A stretch of 64,000 nt of DNA, from NCBI GenBank assembly GCA_046518185.1, contig JBKGRZ010000011.1, positions 22,745 to 86,744 on the forward strand, read 5' to 3'. Under the pieces are notes generated by a model. It ran no database searches and was not told where the DNA came from. It saw nothing but the letters and a program-made list of their open reading frames with translations. Made by a program: the position numbers and the translations under genes. This DNA comes from Scandinavium vulneris_A. GTDB taxonomy: Bacteria; Pseudomonadota; Gammaproteobacteria; Enterobacterales; Enterobacteriaceae. Of the stretch, positions 40,864 to 48,976 are shown piece by piece (positions within the stretch are counted from its first letter, which is position 1; the number at the start of each line of letters is the position of its first letter).

Positions 40864-43125
40864 ATGACAATTCGCAACCACACCCTCGGATTCCCTCGCG
40901 TTGGCCTACGCCGCGAACTGAAAAAAGCACAAGAGAGCTACTGGGCGGGCAACAGCAGCCGTGAAGACCTGCTGGCGACTGGCCGTGAACTGCGCGCTCG
41001 CCACTGGCAGCAGCAGCAGGATGCTGGCGTGGATCTCCTGCCGGTGGGCGATTTCGCCTGGTACGACCATGTTCTGACCACCAGCCTGCTGCTGGGCAAC
41101 GTGCCGGCTCGTCATCAGAACAAAGACGGCTCAGTCGATATCGACACGCTGTTCCGCATTGGTCGTGGCCGTGCGCCAACCGGCGAACCGGCGGCAGCGG
41201 CAGAAATGACCAAATGGTTTAACACCAACTATCACTATATGGTGCCGGAATTCACCCAAGGTCAGGAATTCAAACTGACCTGGACCCAGCTGTTGGATGA
41301 AGTTGACGAAGCGCTGGCCCTGGGCCACAACGTGAAACCGGTCCTGCTCGGGCCGGTGACTTACCTGTGGCTGGGTAAAGTGAAAGGCGAGCAGTTTGAC
41401 CGCCTCAGCCTGCTGAACGACATTCTGCCGGTGTACCAGCAGGTGCTGGCGGAGCTGGCAAAACGTGGCGTTGAGTGGGTACAAATCGATGAACCGATCC
41501 TGGTTCTGGAGCTGCCGCGTCCGTGGCTCGACGCTTTCCAGCCTGCCTATGAGGCGCTGCAAGGGCAGGTTAAGCTGCTGCTGACCACCTATTTCGAAGG
41601 CGTTACCCCGAACCTCGACACCATCACCGCGCTGCCGGTGCAGGGTCTGCATGTCGATCTGGTTCACGGTAACTATGAGGTGGCGGAACTGCACCAGCGT
41701 CTGCCTGCCGACTGGCTGCTGTCTGCGGGTCTGATCAACGGGCGTAACGTCTGGCGTGCCGATCTGACCGAGAAATATGCACAGATCAAAGAGATCGTCG
41801 GGAAACGTGCGCTGTGGGTGGCCTCTTCCTGTTCCCTGCTGCACAGCCCGATCGACCTGAGCGTGGAGACGCGTCTCGATGCGGAAGTGAAAAGCTGGTT
41901 CGCCTTTGCCCTGCAAAAATGTCAGGAGCTGGCGCTGCTGCGTGATGCCCTGAACAGCGGCGACACCGCGGCCATCACCGAATGGAGTGCGCCAATTCAG
42001 GCTCGTCGTCACTCTTCCCGCGTCCATAATGCGGTCGTCGAAAAACGTCTGGCGGCGATTACCCCCCAGGACAGCCAGCGTAACCGCCCGTATGCCGAAC
42101 GTGCTGAAGCCCAGCGCACACGCTTCAACCTGCCTGCCTGGCCGACCACCACCATCGGTTCCTTCCCGCAGACCACCGAGATCCGCGGCCTGCGGCTCGA
42201 CTTCAAAAAAGGTGCGCTGGATGCCAATAACTATCGCACCGGTATCGCGGAACACATCAAACAGGCGATCGTTGAGCAGGAACGCCTGGGCCTGGACGTG
42301 CTGGTCCACGGTGAAGCCGAGCGTAACGACATGGTGGAATATTTCGGTGAGCATCTGGACGGGTTCGTCTTCACCCAGAACGGCTGGGTGCAGAGCTACG
42401 GTTCCCGTTGCGTGAAGCCGCCGGTGGTGATTGGCGATATTAGCCGTCCTAAAGCGATCACCGTGGAGTGGGCGAAGTATGCCCAGTCGCTGACCGACAA
42501 ACCGGTGAAAGGGATGCTGACTGGCCCGGTGACTATTCTTTGCTGGTCCTTCCCGCGTGAAGACGTGACCCGTGAAACCATCGCCAAGCAGATTGCACTG
42601 GCCCTACGTGACGAAGTGGCGGACCTGGAAGCGGCAGGCATTGGCATCATCCAGATTGACGAACCCGCGCTGCGCGAAGGTCTGCCGTTGCGTAGACGCG
42701 ACTGGGAAGCCTATCTGGCGTGGGGCGTGGAAGCCTTCCGCATTAACGCCGCGGTGGCGAAAGACGAAACGCAGATCCACACCCACATGTGTTACTGCGA
42801 GTTCAACGACATTATGGATTCTATTGCCGCGCTGGATGCAGACGTGATCACCATCGAGACCTCACGTTCCGACATGGAGCTGCTGGAGTCGTTTGAGGAG
42901 TTCGAGTACCCGAACGAAATCGGCCCGGGCGTGTATGACATTCACTCCCCGAACGTGCCAAGCGTGGAATGGATTGAAGCCCTGCTGCAAAAAGCCGCCC
43001 AGCGTATTCCGGCTGAGCGTCTGTGGGTCAACCCGGACTGCGGCCTGAAAACTCGCGGCTGGCCGGAAACCCGTGCTGCACTGGCGAATATGGTGAAAGC
43101 GGCGCAGAACTTGCGTCAGGCGTAA
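40864..43125 (+). CDS. metE: Cobalamin-independent methionine synthase
   Basis: MetE transfers the methyl group of 5-methyltetrahydropteroyl-triglutamate to homocysteine. The 753-residue length equals E. coli. Two barrel halves are visible. The zinc and homocysteine ligands lie in the C-terminal half: His and Cys in HTHMCYCEF, Glu in the following region, and Cys in NPDCGLKTRGW. The ribosome-binding site AGAGGA precedes ATG 40864. It is activated by MetR and repressed by MetJ (sites upstream). Confidence 0.98.
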   Translation: MTIRNHTLGFPRVGLRRELKKAQESYWAGNSSREDLLATGRELRARHWQQQQDAGVDLLPVGDFAWYDHVLTTSLLLGNVPARHQNKDGSVDIDTLFRIGRGRAPTGEPAAAAEMTKWFNTNYHYMVPEFTQGQEFKLTWTQLLDEVDEALALGHNVKPVLLGPVTYLWLGKVKGEQFDRLSLLNDILPVYQQVLAELAKRGVEWVQIDEPILVLELPRPWLDAFQPAYEALQGQVKLLLTTYFEGVTPNLDTITALPVQGLHVDLVHGNYEVAELHQRLPADWLLSAGLINGRNVWRADLTEKYAQIKEIVGKRALWVASSCSLLHSPIDLSVETRLDAEVKSWFAFALQKCQELALLRDALNSGDTAAITEWSAPIQARRHSSRVHNAVVEKRLAAITPQDSQRNRPYAERAEAQRTRFNLPAWPTTTIGSFPQTTEIRGLRLDFKKGALDANNYRTGIAEHIKQAIVEQERLGLDVLVHGEAERNDMVEYFGEHLDGFVFTQNGWVQSYGSRCVKPPVVIGDISRPKAITVEWAKYAQSLTDKPVKGMLTGPVTILCWSFPREDVTRETIAKQIALALRDEVADLEAAGIGIIQIDEPALREGLPLRRRDWEAYLAWGVEAFRINAAVAKDETQIHTHMCYCEFNDIMDSIAALDADVITIETSRSDMELLESFEEFEYPNEIGPGVYDIHSPNVPSVEWIEALLQKAAQRIPAERLWVNPDCGLKTRGWPETRAALANMVKAAQNLRQA

Positions 43126-43141
43126 GGTAACAATGCCACAT

Positions 43142-43213
43142 TGCCCGGCGGCGCGATGCTTGCCGGGCCTACGTGATTCAGCGTGTAGGCCTGGCAAGCT
43201 TGTGCCGCCGGGC
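43142..43213. repeat. BIME (two inverted REP units) after metE
   Basis: Two palindromic REP units of the GCCCGGCGGCGC...GCCGGGCCTAC type lie in opposite orientation around an AT-richer spacer, directly downstream of metE. They probably stabilise or cap the metE mRNA 3' end. Confidence 0.88.
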
Positions 43214-43319
43214 GGTTCATCGCAATAAAATCCATGTATTTAGACGGGTTTATTTTGAAAGCTGAAACGTGCTCGCAAAACGGAAAGCAACTCGGCTGCA
43301 ACGCAATAAACCGCTATCT

Positions 43320-43544
43320 TTATAACCCCGGTATTCGTAAGGTGATGGCGTTGCGGTCAATCCCGCAACCGGGCGTGGAAACCCGAGTTACCATATGAAT
43401 AACGACACAGAATAAATGCTCTGCATCTTTATGTGTCGGGCCTGCGTATATCCTTGTAAAATCAATGATGACGCTGGTGAGGCAGCCATTGGCTGGCTGA
43501 ATTCCATATGATTCGGTTTCCACCCTTGCCAGCGTCATCGCCAT
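43320..43544 (-). CDS. Small ORF resembling P4-type Ash/Icd-like peptides
   Basis: The 74-residue ORF contains RVETESYGIQPANG near the N terminus and VVIHMVTRVSTPGCGIDRNA near the C terminus. These segments resemble, from memory, small ORFs annotated Ash-family or host cell division inhibitor Icd-like in P4-type satellite prophages. It lacks a clear ribosome-binding site. Its DNA carries the seqB- and seqA-like repeats described in the repeat entry, so the peptide similarity may mostly reflect conserved immunity-region RNA. It may be a remnant; no integrase, alpha protein or att site is adjacent. Translation is uncertain. Confidence 0.4.
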   Translation of the reverse strand: MAMTLARVETESYGIQPANGCLTSVIIDFTRIYAGPTHKDAEHLFCVVIHMVTRVSTPGCGIDRNAITLRIPGL

Positions 43545-43558
43545 TCGAGCGTGGAAAC
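43341..43558 (-). repeat. P4-immunity-like alternating repeats (GTGGAAAC family)
   Basis: Three copies of one element alternate in orientation: GTGGAAAC at 43375-43382 (+), GTTTCCAC at 43516-43523 (+), GTGGAAAC at 43551-43558 (+). On the minus-strand RNA this reads C-like, B-like, A-like, and the middle copy can pair with either neighbour. The left and middle copies have longer complementarity (CATATG, GGAAACC-type blocks and GGYGATGRCGYTG) over about 40 bases around a loop of roughly 100 bases. An additional TTGCGG/CCGCAA hairpin lies at 43351-43369. This matches the seqA/seqB/seqC scheme of phage P4 immunity. Confidence 0.55.
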
Positions 43559-43598
43559 TCAGGCGGTGACTCCTGCTACATCATATGGAGACTGCTTT

Positions 43599-44054
43599 AT
43601 GACTACAGCATCAAGCCAAACCCTCTCTGAAGACGATCTGCAAGAAATCCAGGAAGCACTTGATATTCCCCTGTCGGGATCTGCTGACCTTTTTACCGCT
43701 GCGGACTTTTGCGGCACCCTGGTCAGCGTAATGGTGGAGTGTGGGGACAAATACTACCGACTGGCGCTATGCGGGCGCTTATCACACGCGCTGACAGTAC
43801 TGCGTCAGCGCTGCGTGGACGTAATGCCCGACTGGATGGTCAGCCAACTGACGGTGGAAACGGTCCCTTTATCCACCTTGCCGGAGAGCTGGCAGGAGAC
43901 CGATCTGCTGCTGGATTATGCCCAGGCATTAACCCTGACATTAAGTGGCGGCACGCTTCTGGCGAAAAACGGTCAGGATCTGGCGGGTTTATTGCACGAT
44001 GTGGTGTATTTTCTAGTGGATGAACTCAAATCCCCCCGGTTTGAAAAAGCCTAA
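43599..44054 (+). CDS. Conserved-looking protein of unknown function
   Basis: I do not recognise this 151-residue acidic protein. It starts MTTASSQTLSEDDLQEIQEALD and contains a hydrophobic stretch SADLFTAADFCGTLVSVMVECGDKYYRLALCG, then helical segments; no membrane helix or signal peptide is clear. ATG 43599 has GGAG eight bases upstream; GTG 43551 in frame would add 16 residues that overlap the repeat element. Codon use looks like that of its neighbours, so it does not look recently acquired on that criterion. It lies in the metE-dlhH gap, a position without a homologue in K-12. A palindrome follows. Confidence 0.6.
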   Translation: MTTASSQTLSEDDLQEIQEALDIPLSGSADLFTAADFCGTLVSVMVECGDKYYRLALCGRLSHALTVLRQRCVDVMPDWMVSQLTVETVPLSTLPESWQETDLLLDYAQALTLTLSGGTLLAKNGQDLAGLLHDVVYFLVDELKSPRFEKA

Positions 44055-44067
44055 ATAGTGAGTTTTT

Positions 44068-44089
44068 GCCCGGCAGTTGCCGGGCAATC
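44068..44089. other. Palindrome between the unknown gene and dlhH
   Basis: TTGCCCGGCA and TGCCGGGCAA form a 10-bp stem with a two-base loop between convergent genes. T residues precede the stem but none follow on either strand, so it is REP-like or a weak bidirectional terminator. Confidence 0.55.
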
Positions 44090-44099
44090 AAGGCTTTGT

Positions 44100-44909
44100 T
44101 TATCCTTTCTTCCCGCCGTACTGCGCAAACCACGCCAGCATTCTCTGCCAGCCGTCTTTGGCCGACTCTTCGTGATAGCTCGGACGATAGTCGGCGTTAA
44201 ACGCATGTCCGGCTTCCGGGTAAACAATAATGTCCGCTTTGGCGTTTGCTGCCCGCAGCGCCTGACGCATGGTCTCCACGCTCTCCAGCGTAATGCCGTT
44301 ATCCTGGCCGCCGTACAGGCCGAGCACTGGTGCGGTCAAGTCGATTGCGATATCGACCGGATGCTTCGGTGAATTCAGCGATTTGTCACCCAACAGTTTG
44401 CCGTACCACGCCACCGCCGCTTTCAGCTGTGGATTATGCGCCGCGTACAGCCACGCTATGCGACCGCCCCAGCAAAAACCGGTGATCAGCAGGCGATTGG
44501 CATCGCCACCGTTGCGCGAGGCCCAGCTGGCAACGTGGTCGAGATCTGCCAGCACCTGAGCATCAGGCACTTTCGACACCAGGCCGCTGAACAGCGTCGG
44601 GATGTCAGCATAATCATTCGGATCGCCCTGACGGAAATAGAGCTCCGGCGCGATCGCCAGATAGCCTTCGCCCGCCAAACGACGGCAGACGTCGCGGATG
44701 TGCTCGTGCACGCCGAAAATTTCCTGCACCACAATCACCACCGGCAACGGGCCGTCGGTATTTTTTGGCCGGGCATGAAACGCAGGCATGTTTTCGCCCT
44801 GCGACGGGATCGACGTCTCCCCCGAAACGATCGCGTCTTCCGGGGTCAGAATGAGGGTTGAGGCGTGAGGTGCTGCAGCCGGTGCAAAGCCGGGTTGTTT
44901 ATCTGTCAT
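44100..44909 (-). CDS. dlhH: Dienelactone hydrolase family protein (YsgA/DlhH)
   Basis: This is an alpha/beta-hydrolase of the dienelactone hydrolase family, with a Cys nucleophile. The 269-residue protein has Cys-146 in ITGFCWGGR, the Glu of the EIFG motif, and the catalytic His in EAGHAFNADY. ATG 44909 is preceded by GGAGA at five-base spacing; an ATG at 44927 would add six residues. The natural substrate in E. coli is unknown. It is divergent from udp, whose regulatory region begins about 110 bases away. Confidence 0.93.
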   Translation of the reverse strand: MTDKQPGFAPAAAPHASTLILTPEDAIVSGETSIPSQGENMPAFHARPKNTDGPLPVVIVVQEIFGVHEHIRDVCRRLAGEGYLAIAPELYFRQGDPNDYADIPTLFSGLVSKVPDAQVLADLDHVASWASRNGGDANRLLITGFCWGGRIAWLYAAHNPQLKAAVAWYGKLLGDKSLNSPKHPVDIAIDLTAPVLGLYGGQDNGITLESVETMRQALRAANAKADIIVYPEAGHAFNADYRPSYHEESAKDGWQRMLAWFAQYGGKKG

Positions 44910-45022
44910 GGTCTTCTCCGTACCCATCTATTTAGCGCAGTGATAAATATAGTCCGCAGGTTAACAATTCACAGTGCCAGAAAACGGCTATCTTATGTGC
45001 AGTGGTTATCATTACCGCTTGT

Positions 45023-45044
45023 TAATGTGATGTGAATCACTTTT
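45023..45044. promoter_or_regulatory. Distal CRP site of udp
   Basis: AATGTGATGTGAATCACTT matches the CRP consensus TGTGA-N6-TCACA. Its centre lies about 93 bases upstream of the predicted udp start, equal to the known E. coli site near -93.5. Confidence 0.85.
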
Positions 45045-45074
45045 TATAAGAAAACTAATGCAAACATTTTCACT

Positions 45075-45096
45075 CATAGTGATGATTGTCACGAAA
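45075..45096. promoter_or_regulatory. Proximal CRP site of udp
   Basis: AGTGATGATTGTCACG is centred near -41.5 relative to a start near 45127 (with a -10-like TAGAGT at 45115). This gives class II activation. The stretch between the two CRP sites (AAACATTTTCACTC) is where CytR binds in E. coli, but the CytR site itself is not certain here. Confidence 0.85.
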
Positions 45097-45166
45097 ATGT
45101 GTCCAAAGCTTCGGTAGAGTACGTTTTTGCTTCTGCTGACAACTCGACCCAGAGAGGAGTTTTTAT

Positions 45167-45928
45167 ATGTCTAAGTCTGATGTTTTTCATCTCGGCCTCA
45201 CCAAGAACGATTTACAAGGGGCAACGCTCGCTATCGTCCCGGGCGATCCGGAGCGTGTGGAAAAGATCGCCGCGCTGATGGACAAGCCGGTTAAGCTGGC
45301 ATCGCATCGTGAATTCACCTCCTGGCGTGCAGAGCTGGACGGTAAAGCGGTTATCGTGTGTTCCACCGGTATCGGCGGTCCATCCACCTCGATTGCAGTA
45401 GAAGAACTGGCCCAGCTGGGCATCCGTACTTTCCTGCGCGTGGGCACCACTGGCGCTATCCAGCCAAACATTAACGTCGGCGACGTGCTGGTCACCACCG
45501 CGTCCGTGCGTCTGGACGGTGCCAGCCTGCATTTCGCCCCGATGGAATACCCGGCAGTCGCTGATTTCGCCTGTACCACTGCGCTGGTTGAAGCGGCAAA
45601 ATCCGTTGGCGCCACCACCCACATCGGTGTGACCGCGTCTTCCGACACCTTCTACCCAGGCCAGGAACGTTACGACACCTTCTCCGGTCGCGTGGTAAAC
45701 CGCTACAAAGGCTCCATGGAAGAGTGGCAGTCGATGGGCGTGATGAACTATGAAATGGAATCCGCCACCCTGCTGACTATGTGTTCCAGCCAGGGCCTGC
45801 GCGCGGGCATGGTTGCGGGCGTTATCGTCAACCGCACCCAGCAAGAAATCCCGAACGCGGAAACCATGAAGAAAACCGAAAGCCATGCGGTGAAAATCGT
45901 GGTCGAAGCGGCACGTCGCCTGCTGTAA
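45167..45928 (+). CDS. udp: Uridine phosphorylase
   Basis: Udp reversibly cleaves uridine to uracil and ribose-1-phosphate. The 253-residue length equals E. coli; it forms hexamers of the nucleoside phosphorylase I family. Visible are the phosphate-binding VPGDPERVEKIA, the base/sugar-binding region FLRVGTTGAIQ and the substrate Glu/Met region NYEMESATLL. ATG 45167 has AGAGGAG upstream. It is controlled by CRP (and CytR) at the operators upstream and ends in a strong terminator. Confidence 0.98.
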   Translation: MSKSDVFHLGLTKNDLQGATLAIVPGDPERVEKIAALMDKPVKLASHREFTSWRAELDGKAVIVCSTGIGGPSTSIAVEELAQLGIRTFLRVGTTGAIQPNINVGDVLVTTASVRLDGASLHFAPMEYPAVADFACTTALVEAAKSVGATTHIGVTASSDTFYPGQERYDTFSGRVVNRYKGSMEEWQSMGVMNYEMESATLLTMCSSQGLRAGMVAGVIVNRTQQEIPNAETMKKTESHAVKIVVEAARRLL

Positions 45929-45942
45929 TTCCTCTGCTTTAT

Positions 45943-45976
45943 GAAAAGGCCGACGTGTTCGGCCTTTTCTTTTTTG
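45943..45976 (+). terminator. udp terminator
   Basis: AAAAGGCCG and CGGCCTTTT form a 9-bp stem around ACGTGTT, followed by CTTTTTT, starting 15 bases past the udp stop. Confidence 0.92.
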
Positions 45977-46084
45977 CGTACATCCTCGCAGGAAAACCCT
46001 TTTAAACTGGACATTTATACAGCACAATCCACAATTCTACGTTGTGTCGGTATTGTGCCGATAAGTTGTTGAGCAGGGGGAGCC

Positions 46085-47536
46085 GTGGATATTTCAATCA
46101 TCATCAGCGCAGTGGGTGCACTGATTGTCGGGGCCGCGTTTGGCTGGCTGGCGAGCAAATCACATGCCGACCGGCTGCGGGCTGATTTCATCGAAGAGCG
46201 GCACGATCTCGATATTGAACTGGCTGCGGCGAAACAACAGCTGGCGCAGAATGCCCACTGGCGCGATGAATGTGAACTGCTGAATAACGAATTGCGCAAC
46301 CTGCGGGAGATTAACACCTCGCTGGAAGCCGATCTGCGTGAAGTGACTACCCGCCTCGAATCGACCCAATTGCACGCCGAAGATAAAATTCGCCAGATGG
46401 TGAACAGCGAACAACGCCTGAGCGAGCAGTTTGAAAACCTCGCCAATCGTATTTTTGAGCACAGTAATCGCCGGGTCGACGAACAGAATCGTCAGAGCCT
46501 GCACGGCCTGCTCACGCCGCTGCGCGAACAGCTTGATGGCTTCCGTCGCCAGGTGCAAGACAGCTTCGGCAAAGAGGCACAGGAACGCCACACCCTGGCC
46601 CATGAAATTCGTAATCTGCAGCAGCTTAATGCGCAGATGGCCCAGGAAGCGGTCAACCTGACCAAAGCGCTGAAGGGCGATAACAAAACCCAGGGCAACT
46701 GGGGGGAAGTGGTCCTGACGCGCGTTCTGGAGGCATCCGGCCTGCGGGAAGGCCACGAATATCAGACTCAGGTCAGTATCGAAACCGATGCCCGTGCCCG
46801 AATGCAGCCCGATGTGATCGTGCGTTTGCCGCAGGGAAAAGACGTGGTGATCGACGCCAAAATGACGCTTATCGCCTACGAGCGTTTCTTTAATGCAGAA
46901 GAAGATTACGTGCGTGAAGCCGCGCTGCAAGAGCATATCGCCTCGGTGCGCAACCACATTCGTCTCCTGGGCCGTAAAGATTATCAGCAGTTGCCGGGCC
47001 TGCGCTCGCTGGACTATGTGCTGATGTTTATCCCGGTGGAGCCTGCGTTCCTGTTGGCTATCGATCGACAGCCAGACCTGATTACCGAAGCGCTCCGAAA
47101 CAACATCATGCTGGTCAGCCCAACCACGCTGCTGGTGGCGCTGCGCACCATTGCGAACCTCTGGCGCTATGAGCATCAAAGCCGTAATGCCCAGCAGATT
47201 GCCGATCGCGCCAGCCGCCTGTACGACAAAATGCGGCTGTTTGTCGATGATATGTCGGCGATTGGGCAGGGGCTGGATAAAGCCCAGGATAACTACCGGC
47301 AGGCCATGAAAAAACTCGCCACCGGGCGCGGAAATCTGCTGGCGCAGGCAGAATCCTTCCGGGGCTTAGGCGTTGAAGTGAAACGTGAAATTAACCCTGA
47401 TTTGGCCGAACAGGCGACGGCGCAGGAAGAGGCATTTGACTCCGATAACAGCGCATTACATGACGATGCGGCACGTTTGTCGGCCTCTGATGAACCGTCT
47501 GAAACTGAGGCGCATCGCGTTTCCCGGCACGGTTGA
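46085..47536 (+). CDS. rmuC: RmuC, DNA recombination-limiting protein
   Basis: RmuC limits inversions between short inverted repeats; it is a predicted nuclease-fold protein of 483 residues (E. coli 475). A transmembrane helix (about residues 3-22) is followed by a long coiled coil (residues about 30-160) and the conserved RmuC domain (GNWGEVVLTRVLEASGLREG and the VDAKMT-like VVIDAKMTLIAYERF). The start is GTG 46085. The C-terminal tail differs from E. coli and is acidic and disordered. Confidence 0.95.
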   Translation: MDISIIISAVGALIVGAAFGWLASKSHADRLRADFIEERHDLDIELAAAKQQLAQNAHWRDECELLNNELRNLREINTSLEADLREVTTRLESTQLHAEDKIRQMVNSEQRLSEQFENLANRIFEHSNRRVDEQNRQSLHGLLTPLREQLDGFRRQVQDSFGKEAQERHTLAHEIRNLQQLNAQMAQEAVNLTKALKGDNKTQGNWGEVVLTRVLEASGLREGHEYQTQVSIETDARARMQPDVIVRLPQGKDVVIDAKMTLIAYERFFNAEEDYVREAALQEHIASVRNHIRLLGRKDYQQLPGLRSLDYVLMFIPVEPAFLLAIDRQPDLITEALRNNIMLVSPTTLLVALRTIANLWRYEHQSRNAQQIADRASRLYDKMRLFVDDMSAIGQGLDKAQDNYRQAMKKLATGRGNLLAQAESFRGLGVEVKREINPDLAEQATAQEEAFDSDNSALHDDAARLSASDEPSETEAHRVSRHG

Positions 47537-47602
47537 AGCGTAGGGGAAATGCGCCCAATCTGTTACACTCCTGGTACATTTTCTTGATAGGCAGACATTG
47601 AG

Positions 47603-48358
47603 ATGGTTGAGGATTCACAAGAAACGACGCACTTTGGCTTCCAGACAGTAGCCAAATCGCAGAAAGAGGACATGGTGGCGCATGTATTCCATTCTGTTGC
47701 CGCTAAGTATGATGTTATGAACGACCTGATGTCGTTCGGGATCCATCGCTTGTGGAAGCGCTTCACCATTGATTGCAGCGGCGTCCGCCGTGGGCAAAAA
47801 GTGCTGGATTTAGCAGGCGGTACTGGCGACCTGACGGCGAAATTCTCCCGTCTGGTGGGCGAAACCGGTAGCGTCGTGCTGGCTGATATCAACGAATCGA
47901 TGCTCAAAATGGGCCGCGAAAAGCTGCGCAATATCGGCGTGATTGGCAATGTGGAATACGTGCAGGCCAACGCGGAAGCGCTGCCGTTCCCGGACAACAC
48001 GTTTGACTGCATCACCATTTCCTTCGGCCTGCGTAACGTTACCGACAAAGAAAAAGCGCTGCGTTCTATGTATCGCGTGCTGAAACCGGGTGGACGTTTG
48101 CTGGTGCTGGAGTTCTCCAAACCCATCCTCGACCCATTAAGCAAAGCCTATGACGCCTACTCATTCCATGTGCTGCCGCGTGTGGGGGAGTTAGTGGCGA
48201 AAGACGGCGAAAGCTATCGCTATCTGGCGGAATCCATCCGTATGCATCCCGATCAGGACACCCTGAAAGCGATGATGCAGGATGCCGGTTTCGACAACGT
48301 GGATTACTACAACCTGACGGCCGGTATCGTCGCGTTGCACCGCGGGTATAAGTTCTGA
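47603..48358 (+). CDS. ubiE: Ubiquinone/menaquinone C-methyltransferase
   Basis: UbiE is the SAM-dependent methyltransferase that methylates demethylmenaquinol and 2-octaprenyl-6-methoxy-benzoquinol. The 251-residue length equals E. coli. SAM motif I is VLDLAGGTGDLT, and the UbiE signature ISFGLRNVTDK is present. A conserved N-terminal part (TVAKSQKEDMVAHVFHSVAAKYDVMNDL) follows the start. It begins 66 bases after rmuC and is first of ubiE-ubiJ-ubiB, three Coq-type proteins. Confidence 0.97.
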   Translation: MVEDSQETTHFGFQTVAKSQKEDMVAHVFHSVAAKYDVMNDLMSFGIHRLWKRFTIDCSGVRRGQKVLDLAGGTGDLTAKFSRLVGETGSVVLADINESMLKMGREKLRNIGVIGNVEYVQANAEALPFPDNTFDCITISFGLRNVTDKEKALRSMYRVLKPGGRLLVLEFSKPILDPLSKAYDAYSFHVLPRVGELVAKDGESYRYLAESIRMHPDQDTLKAMMQDAGFDNVDYYNLTAGIVALHRGYKF

Positions 48359-48370
48359 CAGGAGTTCGCC

Positions 48371-48976
48371 ATGCCTTTTCAACCTATGGTCACTGCGGGC
48401 ATTGAAGGTGCGCTTAACACCTTTTTGTGGCGCGAACGTGCGCTCAAACCTGCCCGTCAGCGTCTGCTGGGCAAGGTGCTGCGCGTTGAGCTAAAAGAGT
48501 TCACGGCTCCGCTGGTGCTGGTTTTCAGCGAGCAGCAGATTGATGTCCTGAGCGCGTGGGAAGGCGAGGCGGATTGCACCGTCAGTACCCGCATCGGCGT
48601 GTTGCCGCAGCTGCGTAACCGCCAGCAGTTGACCTCCCTGATCCGTTCGGGTGACCTCGAAGTGCAGGGTGATCTTCAGGTGGTGCAAAATTTTGTCGCG
48701 CTGGCCGATCTGGCCGAGTTCGATCCTGCTGAACTGCTGGCCCCGTATACCGGCGATATCGTTGCCGAAGGCGTCAGTAAAGTGCTGCGCGGCGGGGCGA
48801 GCTTCCTGCAGCGCGGTGTGCAACGCCAGCAGCGCTATGTGGCGGAAGTCATTACCGAAGAGTGGCGCATGGCGCCGGGTTCGCTGGAAGTGGCCTGGTT
48901 TGCCGAAGAGAGCGCTGCCGTCGCGCGCGCCGTTGAAGCCTTAACCAAACGGCTGGAAAATCTGGAGGGGAAATGA
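48371..48976 (+). CDS. ubiJ: Ubiquinone biosynthesis accessory factor UbiJ (YigP)
   Basis: UbiJ has an SCP2 lipid-binding fold and is needed with UbiK for aerobic ubiquinone synthesis. The 201 residues start MPFQPMVTAGIEGALNTFLW; the SCP2 core is FTAPLVLVFSEQQIDVLSAW and the C-terminal half is a coiled coil. In E. coli the sRNA EsrE arises from the 3' part of this gene; the corresponding sequence exists here but its expression cannot be judged. It overlaps ubiB by four bases. Confidence 0.94.
   Translation: MPFQPMVTAGIEGALNTFLWRERALKPARQRLLGKVLRVELKEFTAPLVLVFSEQQIDVLSAWEGEADCTVSTRIGVLPQLRNRQQLTSLIRSGDLEVQGDLQVVQNFVALADLAEFDPAELLAPYTGDIVAEGVSKVLRGGASFLQRGVQRQQRYVAEVITEEWRMAPGSLEVAWFAEESAAVARAVEALTKRLENLEGK

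Noticed and set aside
41131..42354. A 407-codon open frame on the minus strand inside metE
   Set aside because: It is an antisense shadow of the codon pattern of a highly conserved gene; it has no ribosome-binding site, family motif or separate promoter.
46160..47179. A 339-codon minus-strand open frame inside rmuC
   Set aside because: It lies wholly within the conserved rmuC coding region and shows no recognisable domain.
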